The notes under the pieces are model-generated. The model saw nothing but the letters and a program-made list of their open reading frames with translations, did no database searches and was not told where the DNA came from. Shown here one piece after another: positions 25,522 through 34,376 of a DNA stretch of 64,000 nt (within the stretch, counting starts at the first letter, position 1; each line of letters begins with the position of its first letter). Location of the stretch: the NCBI RefSeq assembly GCF_018881975.1, contig NZ_JACVPJ010000008.1:48673-112672 (forward strand), written 5' to 3'. The translations under genes were made by a program, and so were the position numbers. Origin of the DNA: Polynucleobacter sp. JS-Safj-400b-B2 (GTDB lineage Bacteria; Pseudomonadota; Gammaproteobacteria; Burkholderiales; Burkholderiaceae).

Positions 25522-25555
25522 CGATACTCCTTAATCAAAAAATAATTGTATCGAT
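25520..25555. promoter_or_regulatory. Inverted repeat over the start of the racemase-family gene
   Basis: ATCGATAC at 25520-25527 and GTATCGAT at 25548-25555 form a perfect 8-bp inverted repeat with a 20-bp spacer. It overlaps the ATG and ribosome site of the minus-strand gene. The right arm sits in TTGTATCGATAA, itself partly palindromic. This suggests a repressor operator; no regulator gene is adjacent. Confidence 0.45.
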
Positions 25556-25818
25556 AATTTACCTCTCTATACCTAAGATCGGCATATGTCTAAGTTACGA
25601 GACAAATTTAGTTAAAAGTGGCAAAACTGTTACTCCTAAAGATTCTGGATTTTCGACCTGTTCCGCTTATGAGACAGTCGCCAGGAAGCAGAATGGCAAA
25701 AAAAACTCAGCGAAGCTTTTGAATTTCTTATGTGAGATTCATATCAAGATTGAATTCATTTTGCTGCAGCACAACATATTTATTCGGGTTCGCCCTCACA
25801 TTATTGGATAATTGAGGG
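25556..25818. other. Gene-free spacer upstream of the M23 peptidase
   Basis: About 260 bp with no supported gene on either strand. It should hold the promoter of the peptidase gene, but no clear -35/-10 pair stands out. The stretch 25700-25770 contains GAATTTCTTATGTGAGATTC and GATTGAATTC, imperfectly related A/T-rich words. No RNA gene was recognised. Confidence 0.4.
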
Positions 25819-27255
25819 GTGAATAAAAAAGTATCTCTTAGCTCCCTGTTCACTAGGGGAATAATCATTTTGGCTGGCTGCGCCTTTCTTAGCTCAACAC
25901 CGGGCTTGGCATATGCAGCCCAAGCTCAAGGCGCCAACCAAAACCGTCAAAAGGTAATTGTTCAATCTTCCAAGCAGGTTGGTTTCAAGGATAAATCGGG
26001 AGGGACTGGCTCAAAAACTAGCAGCATGAGCCTAAACCCATCCCTATTTCAGCGTAAAGCTCCTGATGAGATCATGCTCGATAGCGATGCCAATTTAGAC
26101 TACCGGGTTGCTCAAGGTTGCTTACGTCGCAGCTATAACGAAGACAAGCTACCTGCCAGCATTGGTATTGATAACCGTCAGTTTGCTGAATTCTTCAAAA
26201 ATCAGACTAAAACTTTTTTTGACCGCATGCGTGGAGATTGCATTCCTTACGCGGTTGCTTTTGGTAGCCGCAATCGCTTTGATTCATTGAGCATCATGAA
26301 TGGCCCTATCCAAGATAGCAAAACAGAGGTGTGGACATTTACACCTTCAGCGGTTGGCGGATTCTTAATTGAGCAAGACTATCTCAAAGATGAGTCCAAA
26401 CGCTTAACCGAGATTCGCATCCCCCTAAGAGATGTCTTGTATGACCCACGTAAAGTCAGCGATCAATTGCCTGTTGAACTAGTCTGGGAATTGAATTCTC
26501 TGATCAAGCAAATTTATCCAGAAGAAAATAATTCACTAGAGAACACCAATAGTGTCGTGCGCTTGATTGTAGATTTCGGTGATCGAGAAAAATGGGCGCA
26601 AATTTGGGCAGTAGAAATTATTGATCCCAATACTAAAGAGGTTTATGCAAATGCCTTTTGGATGGAGCGTTCTGACATCCCGGGAGGATTCTTTACGGGA
26701 ACTGGAGAGTCTCTTGAGCGCTCCTTCTGGACTAACCCATTGAGCTATCGCCGTATCTCACGCGGTGTTGGTATGGTCAGAGCATCTTCCAAAAAGCGAA
26801 GTAAGAGTCCTGTGCCAGTAGCCCCAACCCAAGCACCTGCAAGCAAGCAAAAATATCGCGCCCATATGGGTATTGATTACTCCGCACCTATTGGTACCCC
26901 AGTATTTAGCGTCGCCAATGGCAGAGTGGCGCACATTGGTTACAGCGGCGCCTTTGGTAACTTGATCATTTTAGAGCACCCAGGTAATTACCATACCTAC
27001 TATGCTCACTTAAGTAATTACAACGTTGAACTTGAGCTTGGAAATGAAGTACGACGGGGCTTGGAAATTGGCTATGTAGGAACCACGGGTAGATCCACTG
27101 GACCACACCTTCATTTTGAATTACGAAAAAATGGGATTTATGTAGATCCTTATGGCTCTAAGACACAACTTGATTTGTGGTCTATGCGTGATAGTGAAAG
27201 CGGACAGCTCACTAGAGAAATACTCCTACTAGGTAGTCCGATTAAATATAACTAA
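25819..27255 (+). CDS. M23 family metallopeptidase (LytM domain)
   Basis: The 478-residue envelope protein cleaves peptidoglycan cross-links or activates amidases. It has a signal peptide (FTRGIIILAGCAFLSSTPGLAYA), a long unassigned region of about 60-340, and a C-terminal LytM domain. Zinc-site motifs are complete: HMGIDYSAPIGTPV (His and Asp), YHTYYAHLSNY and GPHLHFELRKNG. The GTG start at 25819 overlaps a G-rich GAGGGG ribosome site unusually closely, but it gives a normal signal peptide. The central region resembles the propeptide-like domains that shield LytM sites. Confidence 0.9.
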   Translation: MNKKVSLSSLFTRGIIILAGCAFLSSTPGLAYAAQAQGANQNRQKVIVQSSKQVGFKDKSGGTGSKTSSMSLNPSLFQRKAPDEIMLDSDANLDYRVAQGCLRRSYNEDKLPASIGIDNRQFAEFFKNQTKTFFDRMRGDCIPYAVAFGSRNRFDSLSIMNGPIQDSKTEVWTFTPSAVGGFLIEQDYLKDESKRLTEIRIPLRDVLYDPRKVSDQLPVELVWELNSLIKQIYPEENNSLENTNSVVRLIVDFGDREKWAQIWAVEIIDPNTKEVYANAFWMERSDIPGGFFTGTGESLERSFWTNPLSYRRISRGVGMVRASSKKRSKSPVPVAPTQAPASKQKYRAHMGIDYSAPIGTPVFSVANGRVAHIGYSGAFGNLIILEHPGNYHTYYAHLSNYNVELELGNEVRRGLEIGYVGTTGRSTGPHLHFELRKNGIYVDPYGSKTQLDLWSMRDSESGQLTREILLLGSPIKYN

Positions 27256-27304
27256 TCAAGTTACTGAAATCAGTTACTTAAATCATATTAATTTCGTTGA
27301 AATA

Positions 27305-27330
27305 AAAAAGGGTCCACTCGGACCCTTTTT
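27305..27330. terminator. Bidirectional terminator
   Basis: AAAAAGGGTCC/GGACCCTTTTT, an 11-bp perfect stem with a 4-nt loop. A- and T-runs make it work in both directions between the convergent peptidase and universal stress protein genes. Confidence 0.9.
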
Positions 27331-27347
27331 GTTTAGCGCTGATTAAG

Positions 27348-27788
27348 TTAACCAAGAACTAAAACTGGTAGTGTGGAATGAACGATTACTTCATGAGTCT
27401 CGCTACCCAACAAAATACCTTTAATACCGGTACGCTTATGAGATGCCATCACAATCACATCCGCCTTTGCTTTTTTGGCACCAGCCAAAATGCCTTCAGA
27501 TAGATTGCTATTTTCAATATGAAGACTTTTCACTTTGGCGCCAAGCCCCAGAGCAGTTGTCGACCTCTTAATTACATCTAGTGCATAAGCTTGGCAAGCT
27601 TCTGTGTGCTGTTTCTTAGAAATTCCATAGCCCATAGTGCTATCTGAGTACACCATTGGAGGCGTTGGATCAGAAACATACACCAATGTCACTGCAGCGC
27701 CATCAGCCTTTGCCAGTGCCGCGACTTTCTTCAAGGATTTTTTACTGACATCTGAACCGTCTACCGGCACTAATAAATGCTTAAACAT
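27348..27788 (-). CDS. Universal stress protein (UspA family)
   Basis: The 146-residue single-domain protein begins FKHLLVPVDGSDVSKKSL and ends with the nucleotide-loop region MASHKRTGIKGILLGSETHEVIVHSTLPVLVLG. The ATP-binding consensus G-2x-G-9x-G(S/T) is only half kept. The first two glycines are Ala and Lys here, while the final GS is present, so ATP binding is uncertain. GAGGGG lies upstream of the ATG. Confidence 0.92.
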   Translation of the reverse strand: MFKHLLVPVDGSDVSKKSLKKVAALAKADGAAVTLVYVSDPTPPMVYSDSTMGYGISKKQHTEACQAYALDVIKRSTTALGLGAKVKSLHIENSNLSEGILAGAKKAKADVIVMASHKRTGIKGILLGSETHEVIVHSTLPVLVLG

Positions 27789-27874
27789 ATTGACCCCTCT
27801 TAAATTGAACTACTAATCTACTCTTTCCATCATAATGCTAATTATTAGCCTATAAAAGCATAAAGGTAACTTAA

Positions 27875-28276
27875 TTGCTCAAGAATTTTGCTATTTACCT
27901 CTCATTTTTAGCTACCCTCATCGCAATCGATTTGGTATGGCTCTTAGGTGTCGCAAAAAACCTCTATCGCAATGAGATGGGTGATTTGATGGCCACCGAT
28001 CCCAAACTTCTTGCTGGACTCGCGTTCTACCTCATTTACGCTCTGGGTGTCTGTATTTTTGTGATTGTTCCCGCACTGTCAAAACAGTCATGGGTATATG
28101 CACTGCAATATGGCGCCTTATTCGGGCTATTTTGTTATATGACATACGACCTCACTAATTTGGCAGTTATCAGAAACTTTCCAACTCAATTGGCCTTCAT
28201 TGATATTGCATGGGGTAGTTTTGTCACGGCCCTTTGTTCTGTATTTGCATACTGGGTTGGTAACCGTATCTCTTGA
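27875..28276 (+). CDS. DUF2177 family membrane protein
   Basis: The 133-residue protein has four membrane helices and the DUF2177 pattern: IDLVWLLGVAKNLYRNEMGDLM near residues 18-39, a LIYALGVCIFVI helix, and the GALFGLFCYMTYDLTNLAVIRNF segment. The TTG start at 27875 follows AAAGG at good spacing; no better ATG exists without removing the first helix. The function of the family is not known. It starts 86 bp from the divergent stress-protein gene and is followed by a SulP transporter 20 bp downstream. Confidence 0.85.
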   Translation: MLKNFAIYLSFLATLIAIDLVWLLGVAKNLYRNEMGDLMATDPKLLAGLAFYLIYALGVCIFVIVPALSKQSWVYALQYGALFGLFCYMTYDLTNLAVIRNFPTQLAFIDIAWGSFVTALCSVFAYWVGNRIS

Positions 28277-28296
28277 ATGATTAAAACATCACAACA

Positions 28297-29922
28297 ATGT
28301 TTTTTCGCTCTCGGCTTCTAGATTCATTTGCAGGCTATAACCGCACCCTTTTTACAAAGGATGTTTTTGCCGGACTAACTGTTGGTGTTGTAGCCCTTCC
28401 CCTGGCGATGGCCTTTGCCATTGCTAGCGGGCTAAAGCCTGAATCTGGTATTTTCACGGCCATTATTGCTGGCGGTCTTATTTCCCTACTTGGTGGAAGC
28501 CGCGTGCAAATCGGCGGGCCAGCTGGTGCCTTCATTGTGATTGTCTATGGCATAGTCGAGCGCTATGGTGTTCCCAATTTATTACTAGCTACGGCTATGT
28601 CGGGAGTATTTTTATTCCTGATGGGAGTGTTTCGACTCGGGACACTGGTGCGCTTCATTCCGATCGCAGTCATTATTGGCTTTACTAACGGTATTGCTTT
28701 TTTGATTGGCCTATCTCAAATCAAAGACTTTTTTGGTCTTCAGATTGACAAAATGCCTGCACAGTTTTTTCAATCCGTTCATACGCTCTACTTGGCGGCA
28801 GATACCTTTAATCCTATTGCACTAGGCATAGCTTGTGGAAGTCTGACTTTATTAATTCTCTGGAAATTGTCTCAGAGTCGTCTAGGTTGGCTATCGCACC
28901 TGCCTGGCACAGTAGTGACTATGGTGGTAGCAACCATCATTACCAGCACCCTTAACTTGCCTGTAGACACTATTGGTAGTCGCTTTGGCGGCATCCCCTC
29001 TGGACTTCCCTCTTTTGAATGGATTCCGGTAAGCTGGGATAGTGCTCAGTTCATGGTGGCGCCAGCTCTCACACTTGCCCTATTAGGTGCAATTGAATCT
29101 TTACTCTGCGCGCGTATTGCTGACGGCCTCATTCATGATCGTCATGAATCTAATCAAGAGCTCATCGCTCAGGGTATCGCCAATTTCACTATTCCATTTT
29201 TTGGTGGCATGCCCGCTACAGGAACGATTGCTCGTACGGTCACTAATGTAGAAAGTGGCGCATCAACGCCAATAGCTGGTCTTGTCCATTCAGCTACTCT
29301 ACTGATCATTGTTTTATTTGCGGCGCCACTTGCTAAAAATATTCCCTTAGCCAGCCTTGCTGCCATCTTGATGTATGTAGCCTGGAATATGGGTGAGTGG
29401 CAGAAGTTTATCGAGCTCAAACAGTTCCGCTTACCTTATCGCATCACTATCTTGAGCGTTTTCACTCTCACTGTGGTCTTGGATCTGACCATCGCAGTTG
29501 AAGTGGGCTTATTGCTAGCTTTCATCACCTTCATTTATCGCATCTCCAGTCTATCGCGTTGTGAGACTGCTTTAGTCAGCGACTTTCCAGGACTAAGCAA
29601 TCAGCAAGGAAGAATTGATGCCTACCGTATTCATGGGGCCATCTTTTTTGGAGCAGTTAAGCTTCTAGAAAAGATTGAGACAAATCTACCCACCCAAACG
29701 CTTTTACTTGATTTAAAGAATGTGATTTACATCGATACTTCTGGCATGGATACGATCATGGAACTAGCTCATCTGTGCAAGATTCGGAACATTCGATTAA
29801 TCATTTGCGGCTTAGCGCATCAACCTCTGGAGATGGCAGAGCGAAGCGCCTTTATTGTTTCACTTCCGCAAGACTCCTTCTATCCAGATCTTGCCTCTGG
29901 AATAGAGGCGGCCCTAACTTAA
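28297..29922 (+). CDS. SulP family inorganic anion transporter
   Basis: This 541-residue transporter has a 14-helix-type membrane domain starting with DVFAGLTVGVVALPLAMAFAIASG (the SulP signature, about 22-45) and IGGPAGAFIVIVYGIV. A cytosolic STAS domain at roughly 430-541 follows, including TLLLDLKNVIYIDTSGMDTIMELA. SulP proteins carry sulfate, bicarbonate or organic acids; the substrate cannot be read. No carbonic anhydrase gene is adjacent. It ends 7 bp from the stop of the convergent TauE-like gene. Confidence 0.92.
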   Translation: MFFRSRLLDSFAGYNRTLFTKDVFAGLTVGVVALPLAMAFAIASGLKPESGIFTAIIAGGLISLLGGSRVQIGGPAGAFIVIVYGIVERYGVPNLLLATAMSGVFLFLMGVFRLGTLVRFIPIAVIIGFTNGIAFLIGLSQIKDFFGLQIDKMPAQFFQSVHTLYLAADTFNPIALGIACGSLTLLILWKLSQSRLGWLSHLPGTVVTMVVATIITSTLNLPVDTIGSRFGGIPSGLPSFEWIPVSWDSAQFMVAPALTLALLGAIESLLCARIADGLIHDRHESNQELIAQGIANFTIPFFGGMPATGTIARTVTNVESGASTPIAGLVHSATLLIIVLFAAPLAKNIPLASLAAILMYVAWNMGEWQKFIELKQFRLPYRITILSVFTLTVVLDLTIAVEVGLLLAFITFIYRISSLSRCETALVSDFPGLSNQQGRIDAYRIHGAIFFGAVKLLEKIETNLPTQTLLLDLKNVIYIDTSGMDTIMELAHLCKIRNIRLIICGLAHQPLEMAERSAFIVSLPQDSFYPDLASGIEAALT

Positions 29923-29929
29923 GAGCGGA

Positions 29930-30649
29930 TTAAGAAATACAAAAGCCACCTTTTAATAAAGCTTCAGGTAAAACCCAAGCGCGATACAAACCAAAACTGC
30001 CGGCAATCAAGAGCAATAGGGCTGCCAAATACCGAACCCAAAGATATTGCCCAAATTGAGTAAGTGCTGCGGAAAATTTAGAGATCAGCAATAAGTTAGG
30101 TAATGTACCCAAACCAAATGCCAACATCAGAGCAGCACCAGTAAGCACATCACCTGATAAAAAAGCGAGTGGTAAAACGCTATAAACCAATCCACAGGGA
30201 ACTAAACCCCACAACATACCGCTAAACCAACGTGAAGGGCCACTAGCCATGCGACCCAAGTATTTAGCCCAATAAGCTGCAATTTTGGTGCTTAACCATT
30301 TACCTCCAAGCAACCCTTCTGACTTGCCAATTCTCAATAAACGGATGCCCATGAAAATCAAGATGAGAGAAGTCAGAGCGAATAGGGGTCGCTGGATAGG
30401 AATGAGGCTTTGTTGCCAAACCACAACCCCTACAGCAGCAGCTAAAGCGCCCAATAAGACGTAAGTCGTTACGCGCCCCATATGCATAATCAACTGCAGG
30501 TAAAACAGCTCAGATTTAGCCCTTAAAGGGGTCTCCAGGGCTGTAGGCCGCTCAATGGCAGCAGCTATACCACCACACATCAAAGCGCAGTGCCAGCCGC
30601 TAACTAGAGCACCCAGAAATACAGCAATTAGCAGACTGGTTGTCAGCAT
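29930..30649 (-). CDS. TauE/SafE-like (UreH-type) membrane protein
   Basis: The 239-residue protein has six or seven membrane helices. It contains the paired motifs GWHCALMCGGIAAAI near residue 18 and GLVPCGLVYSVLPLAF near 148, whose Cys and Pro residues mark the sulfite-exporter/urease-accessory-like group. Such proteins are frequently encoded next to cbb3 oxidase genes and are implicated in copper delivery or electron supply. Here it is divergent from fnr and one gene removed from the cco block, which supports that view by context. The terminal Cys-Ile-Ser is unusual but not clearly meaningful. Confidence 0.85.
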   Translation of the reverse strand: MLTTSLLIAVFLGALVSGWHCALMCGGIAAAIERPTALETPLRAKSELFYLQLIMHMGRVTTYVLLGALAAAVGVVVWQQSLIPIQRPLFALTSLILIFMGIRLLRIGKSEGLLGGKWLSTKIAAYWAKYLGRMASGPSRWFSGMLWGLVPCGLVYSVLPLAFLSGDVLTGAALMLAFGLGTLPNLLLISKFSAALTQFGQYLWVRYLAALLLLIAGSFGLYRAWVLPEALLKGGFCIS

Positions 30650-30725
30650 GAAATCAGTAAAAAGTAGGTGAAAGCGAGGATTTTCATATTAATAGAATAA
30701 ACTGCTCTTATAGACCCAATCAAAT

Positions 30726-31496
30726 ATGAACTACAAACCTACCGATAGCCCAACCAGCAAATGCTCTGTATGCGTACTGGGTCAGTTTTGCCTTCCGGTT
30801 GGATTAAATAGTAACGAAGTTTCCCAGATTGATACCTTAGTTAAAGAGCGTGTTCATCTTCAAAAAGGTGAAAGCCTTTATTGTCACGGCGACCCACTCA
30901 GTTCTGTATATAGCGTGCGCTTTGGCACTCTTAAAACAGAGTTCTGCCTGCAAGACGGTCGACAACAAGTGATTGGCTTTCATCTGCCCGGTGGAATTCT
31001 AGGTCTTGATGGCATTGGTGAAGGACATTATCAGTCTGATGCGATTGCACTTGAAGAAAGTGAAGTCTGCATTATTCGTTACGATGCTTTTGAAGATTTG
31101 GCTCGGCAGATCCCTGTATTGCAAAATCAGTTCCACAAAATAATGAGTCGTGAGCTGACTCAAGATCAGCGTCACCTACTGTCACTTGGCACGATGCGTG
31201 CAGAAGAAAGATTGGCAGCCTTTTTATTGAGCCTCTCGCAACGTCTTGCTGCACGCGGCTATTTAAATAATGAATTTGACTTACGTATGAGCCGCAATGA
31301 TATTGGCAGCTATCTTGGGATTCAGATTGAAACCGTTAGTCGCATGCTTTCACGCTTTGCAGAGTCGGGCCTCATTCAAATTAAACAACGCCACATCAAA
31401 CTCATCGATATGAATGGGCTTTACGAACTAGCAGGAATTCCAAACCCAGATCGCCACGGCTGCGCAAGCCCTGAAATTCCAATCAAACAGGCTTAA
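30726..31496 (+). CDS. fnr: Oxygen-sensing transcription factor Fnr
   Basis: The 256-residue Crp/Fnr regulator carries the [4Fe-4S] ligands Cys13, Cys16, Cys22 and Cys115, matching E. coli Fnr Cys20/23/29/122. The cyclic-nucleotide-like fold covers about 40-150 and the helix-turn-helix is MSRNDIGSYLGIQIETVSRMLSRF, with the E-x-x-S-R recognition residues for TTGAT half-sites. A perfect FNR box lies in front of ccoN 5.3 kb away, so the neighbouring cbb3 oxidase is a direct target in all likelihood. It is convergent with the cco operon. Confidence 0.95.
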   Translation: MNYKPTDSPTSKCSVCVLGQFCLPVGLNSNEVSQIDTLVKERVHLQKGESLYCHGDPLSSVYSVRFGTLKTEFCLQDGRQQVIGFHLPGGILGLDGIGEGHYQSDAIALEESEVCIIRYDAFEDLARQIPVLQNQFHKIMSRELTQDQRHLLSLGTMRAEERLAAFLLSLSQRLAARGYLNNEFDLRMSRNDIGSYLGIQIETVSRMLSRFAESGLIQIKQRHIKLIDMNGLYELAGIPNPDRHGCASPEIPIKQA

Positions 31497-31504
31497 ATTA
31501 AGCC
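31490..31504. other. 15-bp palindrome holding two opposite stop codons
   Basis: GGCTTAAATTAAGCC is a perfect 7-bp inverted repeat around one central base. The fnr stop TAA (31494-31496) and the minus-strand stop TAA (31493-31495) overlap within it. No U-tract follows, so it is not a clear terminator. Confidence 0.7.
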
Positions 31505-31753
31505 GCGGTCGATTTCCTTGCTATCGGGTGACTCAATCCCAGGCAGAATATAAGCAGTCAACGCGCTGGACGCCGCACAGAAGGTCCAGATCACAAAAAA
31601 TCCAATGGTATAGATGCCCTCATCAGAAATATCTGGGTGATAACCAAAAAATAAAAGGTCTTGTGGGTGGATCACAGTAAATAACAAGCCCTCTGCCATA
31701 CCGGCCACCAAAAATGAGGGCCACAAAATCCAGATTAGTAGGCGGTACTTCAT
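31493..31753 (-). CDS. Unknown two-helix membrane protein at the end of the cco operon
   Basis: The 86-residue protein has two membrane helices (about 5-28 and 50-72) joined by a loop with HPQDLLFFGYHPDIS. It overlaps the ccoH stop codon by four bases, so it is translated with the oxidase operon. I do not recognise the family by name. Position suggests a part in cbb3 oxidase assembly or stability, inferred only. Its stop codon overlaps that of fnr on the other strand. Confidence 0.75.
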   Translation of the reverse strand: MKYRLLIWILWPSFLVAGMAEGLLFTVIHPQDLLFFGYHPDISDEGIYTIGFFVIWTFCAASSALTAYILPGIESPDSKEIDRGLI

Positions 31754-31953
31754 TTTGTTGCCTGCGTATCTTTAATCTGTTCAACTTTTAAGCCCTGTTT
31801 CACAACGCCATCACGCAATGGCTTATCTGCATATAGATTTACAGCTAAGTAAATAGTAATAGCGCAGCCAATCATGGCAACAGCTGGTCCGCTAATTAAA
31901 AGCCATGGCCATAGTTGCTTGAACCAGGGTTTAGTAGTTTGTTGTTGTGTCAT
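31750..31953 (-). CDS. ccoH: Short CcoH/FixH-like protein
   Basis: The 67-residue protein has one membrane helix (WPWLLISGPAVAMIGCAITIYLAV) and a short periplasmic tail containing VKQGLKVEQ, echoing the YYKQGL motif of FixH. Full-length FixH/CcoH proteins are about twice as long or more, so only the N-terminal anchor region is retained. ATG 31953 is preferred to 31968 because GGAGAGG then sits 6 nt upstream. It follows ccoG in the oxidase operon and should help assembly of the cbb3 complex. Confidence 0.75.
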   Translation of the reverse strand: MTQQQTTKPWFKQLWPWLLISGPAVAMIGCAITIYLAVNLYADKPLRDGVVKQGLKVEQIKDTQATK

Positions 31954-31979
31954 ATCCATCCTCTCCATTGCCTTCTAGC

Positions 31980-33437
31980 TTAACGGGGAATAATAAAAGT
32001 TGATTTCTCTTCGCGGGTTCTAGTAATTAACTCGTCACCTGACATCTCATGGGCAACCACATCAAAATGAATTGGGTAGTTACCAGCCTCATTCGCCCCA
32101 ACATTGGCGCTCACCTTGATTGGCATCAGAAGATTGCTAGCTGGCCCAACTTCAATCTCGGTAACAATCTGCCCTTGTGAATTAAGCACTTTTAATCCAT
32201 CCAAACCAAGCGCCTTCACCTGCACATTCATATTATTTTCAGATGCATTCATGATTTGAATGCGATAAATATTCTCAATCCTTACACCCTCGACTTCGCG
32301 CGCCAATGCTCCACGATCACGCATCACATCAACCCTTAGTGGGTTTCGGGTGGCGAGAGAAACTAGAAAAGCGGCTGTAAGCACAGTAATAAAAGCGGTG
32401 TAGATCAATACGCGCGGGCGCAAAATATGACGAATCGCACTTTGATTGGACTCTTTATCCTCAATGGCACGCTCAGTCGTATAACGAATGAGTCCTTTTG
32501 GATAATCTACCTTCTCCATCACTTGATCGCATGCATCAATACAGGCACCGCAACCAATACACATATATTGCAAGCCATCACGAATATCAATGCCAGTAGG
32601 GCAAACTTGAACACAAATACTGCAGTCAACACAATCACCTAAACCTAGAGAAGCTTGATCTGCAGATTTACTGCGGCTACCCCTGGGTTCACCACGCACT
32701 TTGTCGTATGTAACCAAGAATGTATCTTTATCCACCATCACACTTTGGAAGCGTGCATATGGGCACATATATTTACAAACCTGCTCACGCATAAACCCTG
32801 CATTACCCCAGGTTGCAAAGCTATAGAAGCACAACCAGAAAGTCTGCCATGGGCCCAAAGACAGGTGAATTAATGCGGAACCTAAGGTGCTAATTGGGGT
32901 GAAATACCCAATAAAAGTAAAGCCTGTCCAGAATGCGATTAATAACCAGAGGAAATGCTTCGTAATCTTTAAACGCCATTTACGGAAACCCCAAGGCCAC
33001 TCTTCGCCATCCAAACGAATACGAGCAAAACGGTCACCCTCGACCTTGCGCTCGATCCACATGAAGATTTCGGTATAGACGGTTTGCGGACAGGCATACC
33101 CACAAAATAAACGCCCGGCAACTGCAGTAAATAGAAATAAAGCGAGCGCAGAAAGAATCAATAAGAGGGTGAGATAAATCACGTCTTGTGGCCATAATAC
33201 GAGGCCAAAGATATAAAACTTACGCTGAATTAAATCAAAAAGAACTGCTTGACGGCCATTCCAACTAACCCATGGCAAGCCGTAAAACAGCAGCTGAGTA
33301 GCAAATACCAGAATGAAGCGCCAGCGGGCAAAGAGCCCTGATACTGAACGCGGATAAATCTTTCGCCGAACCTCGTAAAGAGACTCCTCAATAACTTCTA
33401 TCGGAACAGGTTTCCCACCCGGCGAAATATATGGCAC
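31980..33437 (-). CDS. ccoG: Cytochrome c oxidase accessory protein CcoG
   Basis: The 485-residue membrane ferredoxin reduces copper for cbb3 oxidase biogenesis. It has an N-terminal helix set, the CGYACPQTVYTEIFMWIE motif, and two [4Fe-4S] clusters in CVDCSICVQVCPTGIDIR and CIGCGACIDACDQVM near residues 262-303. A C-terminal immunoglobulin-like domain covers about 370-485. The start is GTG at 33437, 12 bp after the ccoP stop. All cluster cysteines are present. Confidence 0.95.
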   Translation of the reverse strand: MPYISPGGKPVPIEVIEESLYEVRRKIYPRSVSGLFARWRFILVFATQLLFYGLPWVSWNGRQAVLFDLIQRKFYIFGLVLWPQDVIYLTLLLILSALALFLFTAVAGRLFCGYACPQTVYTEIFMWIERKVEGDRFARIRLDGEEWPWGFRKWRLKITKHFLWLLIAFWTGFTFIGYFTPISTLGSALIHLSLGPWQTFWLCFYSFATWGNAGFMREQVCKYMCPYARFQSVMVDKDTFLVTYDKVRGEPRGSRSKSADQASLGLGDCVDCSICVQVCPTGIDIRDGLQYMCIGCGACIDACDQVMEKVDYPKGLIRYTTERAIEDKESNQSAIRHILRPRVLIYTAFITVLTAAFLVSLATRNPLRVDVMRDRGALAREVEGVRIENIYRIQIMNASENNMNVQVKALGLDGLKVLNSQGQIVTEIEVGPASNLLMPIKVSANVGANEAGNYPIHFDVVAHEMSGDELITRTREEKSTFIIPR

Positions 33438-33449
33438 TGATTGCTATTC

Positions 33450-34376
33450 TTACTTAGCTGTTGCTGGTTGTTTATTGTTAGATAAACCCCAGACATAAGC
33501 TGCTAACAAATGAATCTTCTCGGGACTCAATACTTTATCTTGAGCAGGCATCATTGCCATACGACCCTTAGTTACCGTTTCAATAATCGTCGCTTCTGAA
33601 CCGCCATATAACCAAGTTTTATCAGTTAAGTTTGGTGCACCAATAGCAATATTTCCTTTGCCATCAGGGCCATGGCAGGCTACGCAGTTTGCAGCGAATA
33701 CTTGTGCGCCACGAGCTGCTTTCGCATCATCTGCTGACAAACCGGAGAGACTACGTACATAGTTAGCAACATCCAAAATTTGATTGCTATCCAGTTGTGG
33801 GAATGGAGGCATCACACCGCCACGACCATAGGTAATGGATGCCTTGATATTTTCTGGTGAACCTCCATAGAGCCAGTCACCATCAGTTAAATTAGGGAAG
33901 CCTTTAGCGCCTCCAGCATCAGAGCCATGACACTGTGCACAAGAATTCAGGAAGAGGCGTTGACCCATTTCTCGGGCTTTAGGATCGGCCGCTACTTGCT
34001 CAATTTCCATCTTGACGTATTTCGCATAAACCGGCTTTAGCTCATCATTTGCTTCAGTCATAGAGCTCATCAAAGCACCATCAGTGGTGTAGCCCATAAT
34101 CCCCGGAAATGATCCCAAACCTGGAAATAACACCAAGTAGACCAATGCAAAGATGCAAGAGAGCAAGAACATCCACATCCACCAACGTGGCAATGGATTG
34201 TTTAACTCACGCAGATCGCCATCCCATACGTGACCCGTATCAGCAACCGCACCATCGGCCGTATGCACAACCTTAGCTTTCCTTTGGGAGAACAAAAGCC
34301 AGATACACCAGAAAATTCCAACTAATGCAACTAAGGCGATGTAAGCACTCCAACCACTGCTAAAAAAGTCACTCAT
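33450..34376 (-). CDS. ccoP: cbb3 oxidase dihaem subunit CcoP
   Basis: The 308-residue subunit III has N-terminal membrane helices and two c-type haem sites, CAQCHGSD and CVACHGPDGKG, each in a cytochrome c domain. Two helices in the first 85 residues give the long CcoP form. It passes electrons from soluble cytochromes to CcoO. Its ATG overlaps the ccoQ stop (ATGA). Haem insertion depends on the ccm system encoded in this window. Confidence 0.95.
   Translation of the reverse strand: MSDFFSSGWSAYIALVALVGIFWCIWLLFSQRKAKVVHTADGAVADTGHVWDGDLRELNNPLPRWWMWMFLLSCIFALVYLVLFPGLGSFPGIMGYTTDGALMSSMTEANDELKPVYAKYVKMEIEQVAADPKAREMGQRLFLNSCAQCHGSDAGGAKGFPNLTDGDWLYGGSPENIKASITYGRGGVMPPFPQLDSNQILDVANYVRSLSGLSADDAKAARGAQVFAANCVACHGPDGKGNIAIGAPNLTDKTWLYGGSEATIIETVTKGRMAMMPAQDKVLSPEKIHLLAAYVWGLSNNKQPATAK

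Noticed and set aside
30650..30725. FNR autoregulatory site between fnr and the TauE-like gene
   Set aside because: No TTGAT-N4-ATCAA or close variant occurs in this spacer.
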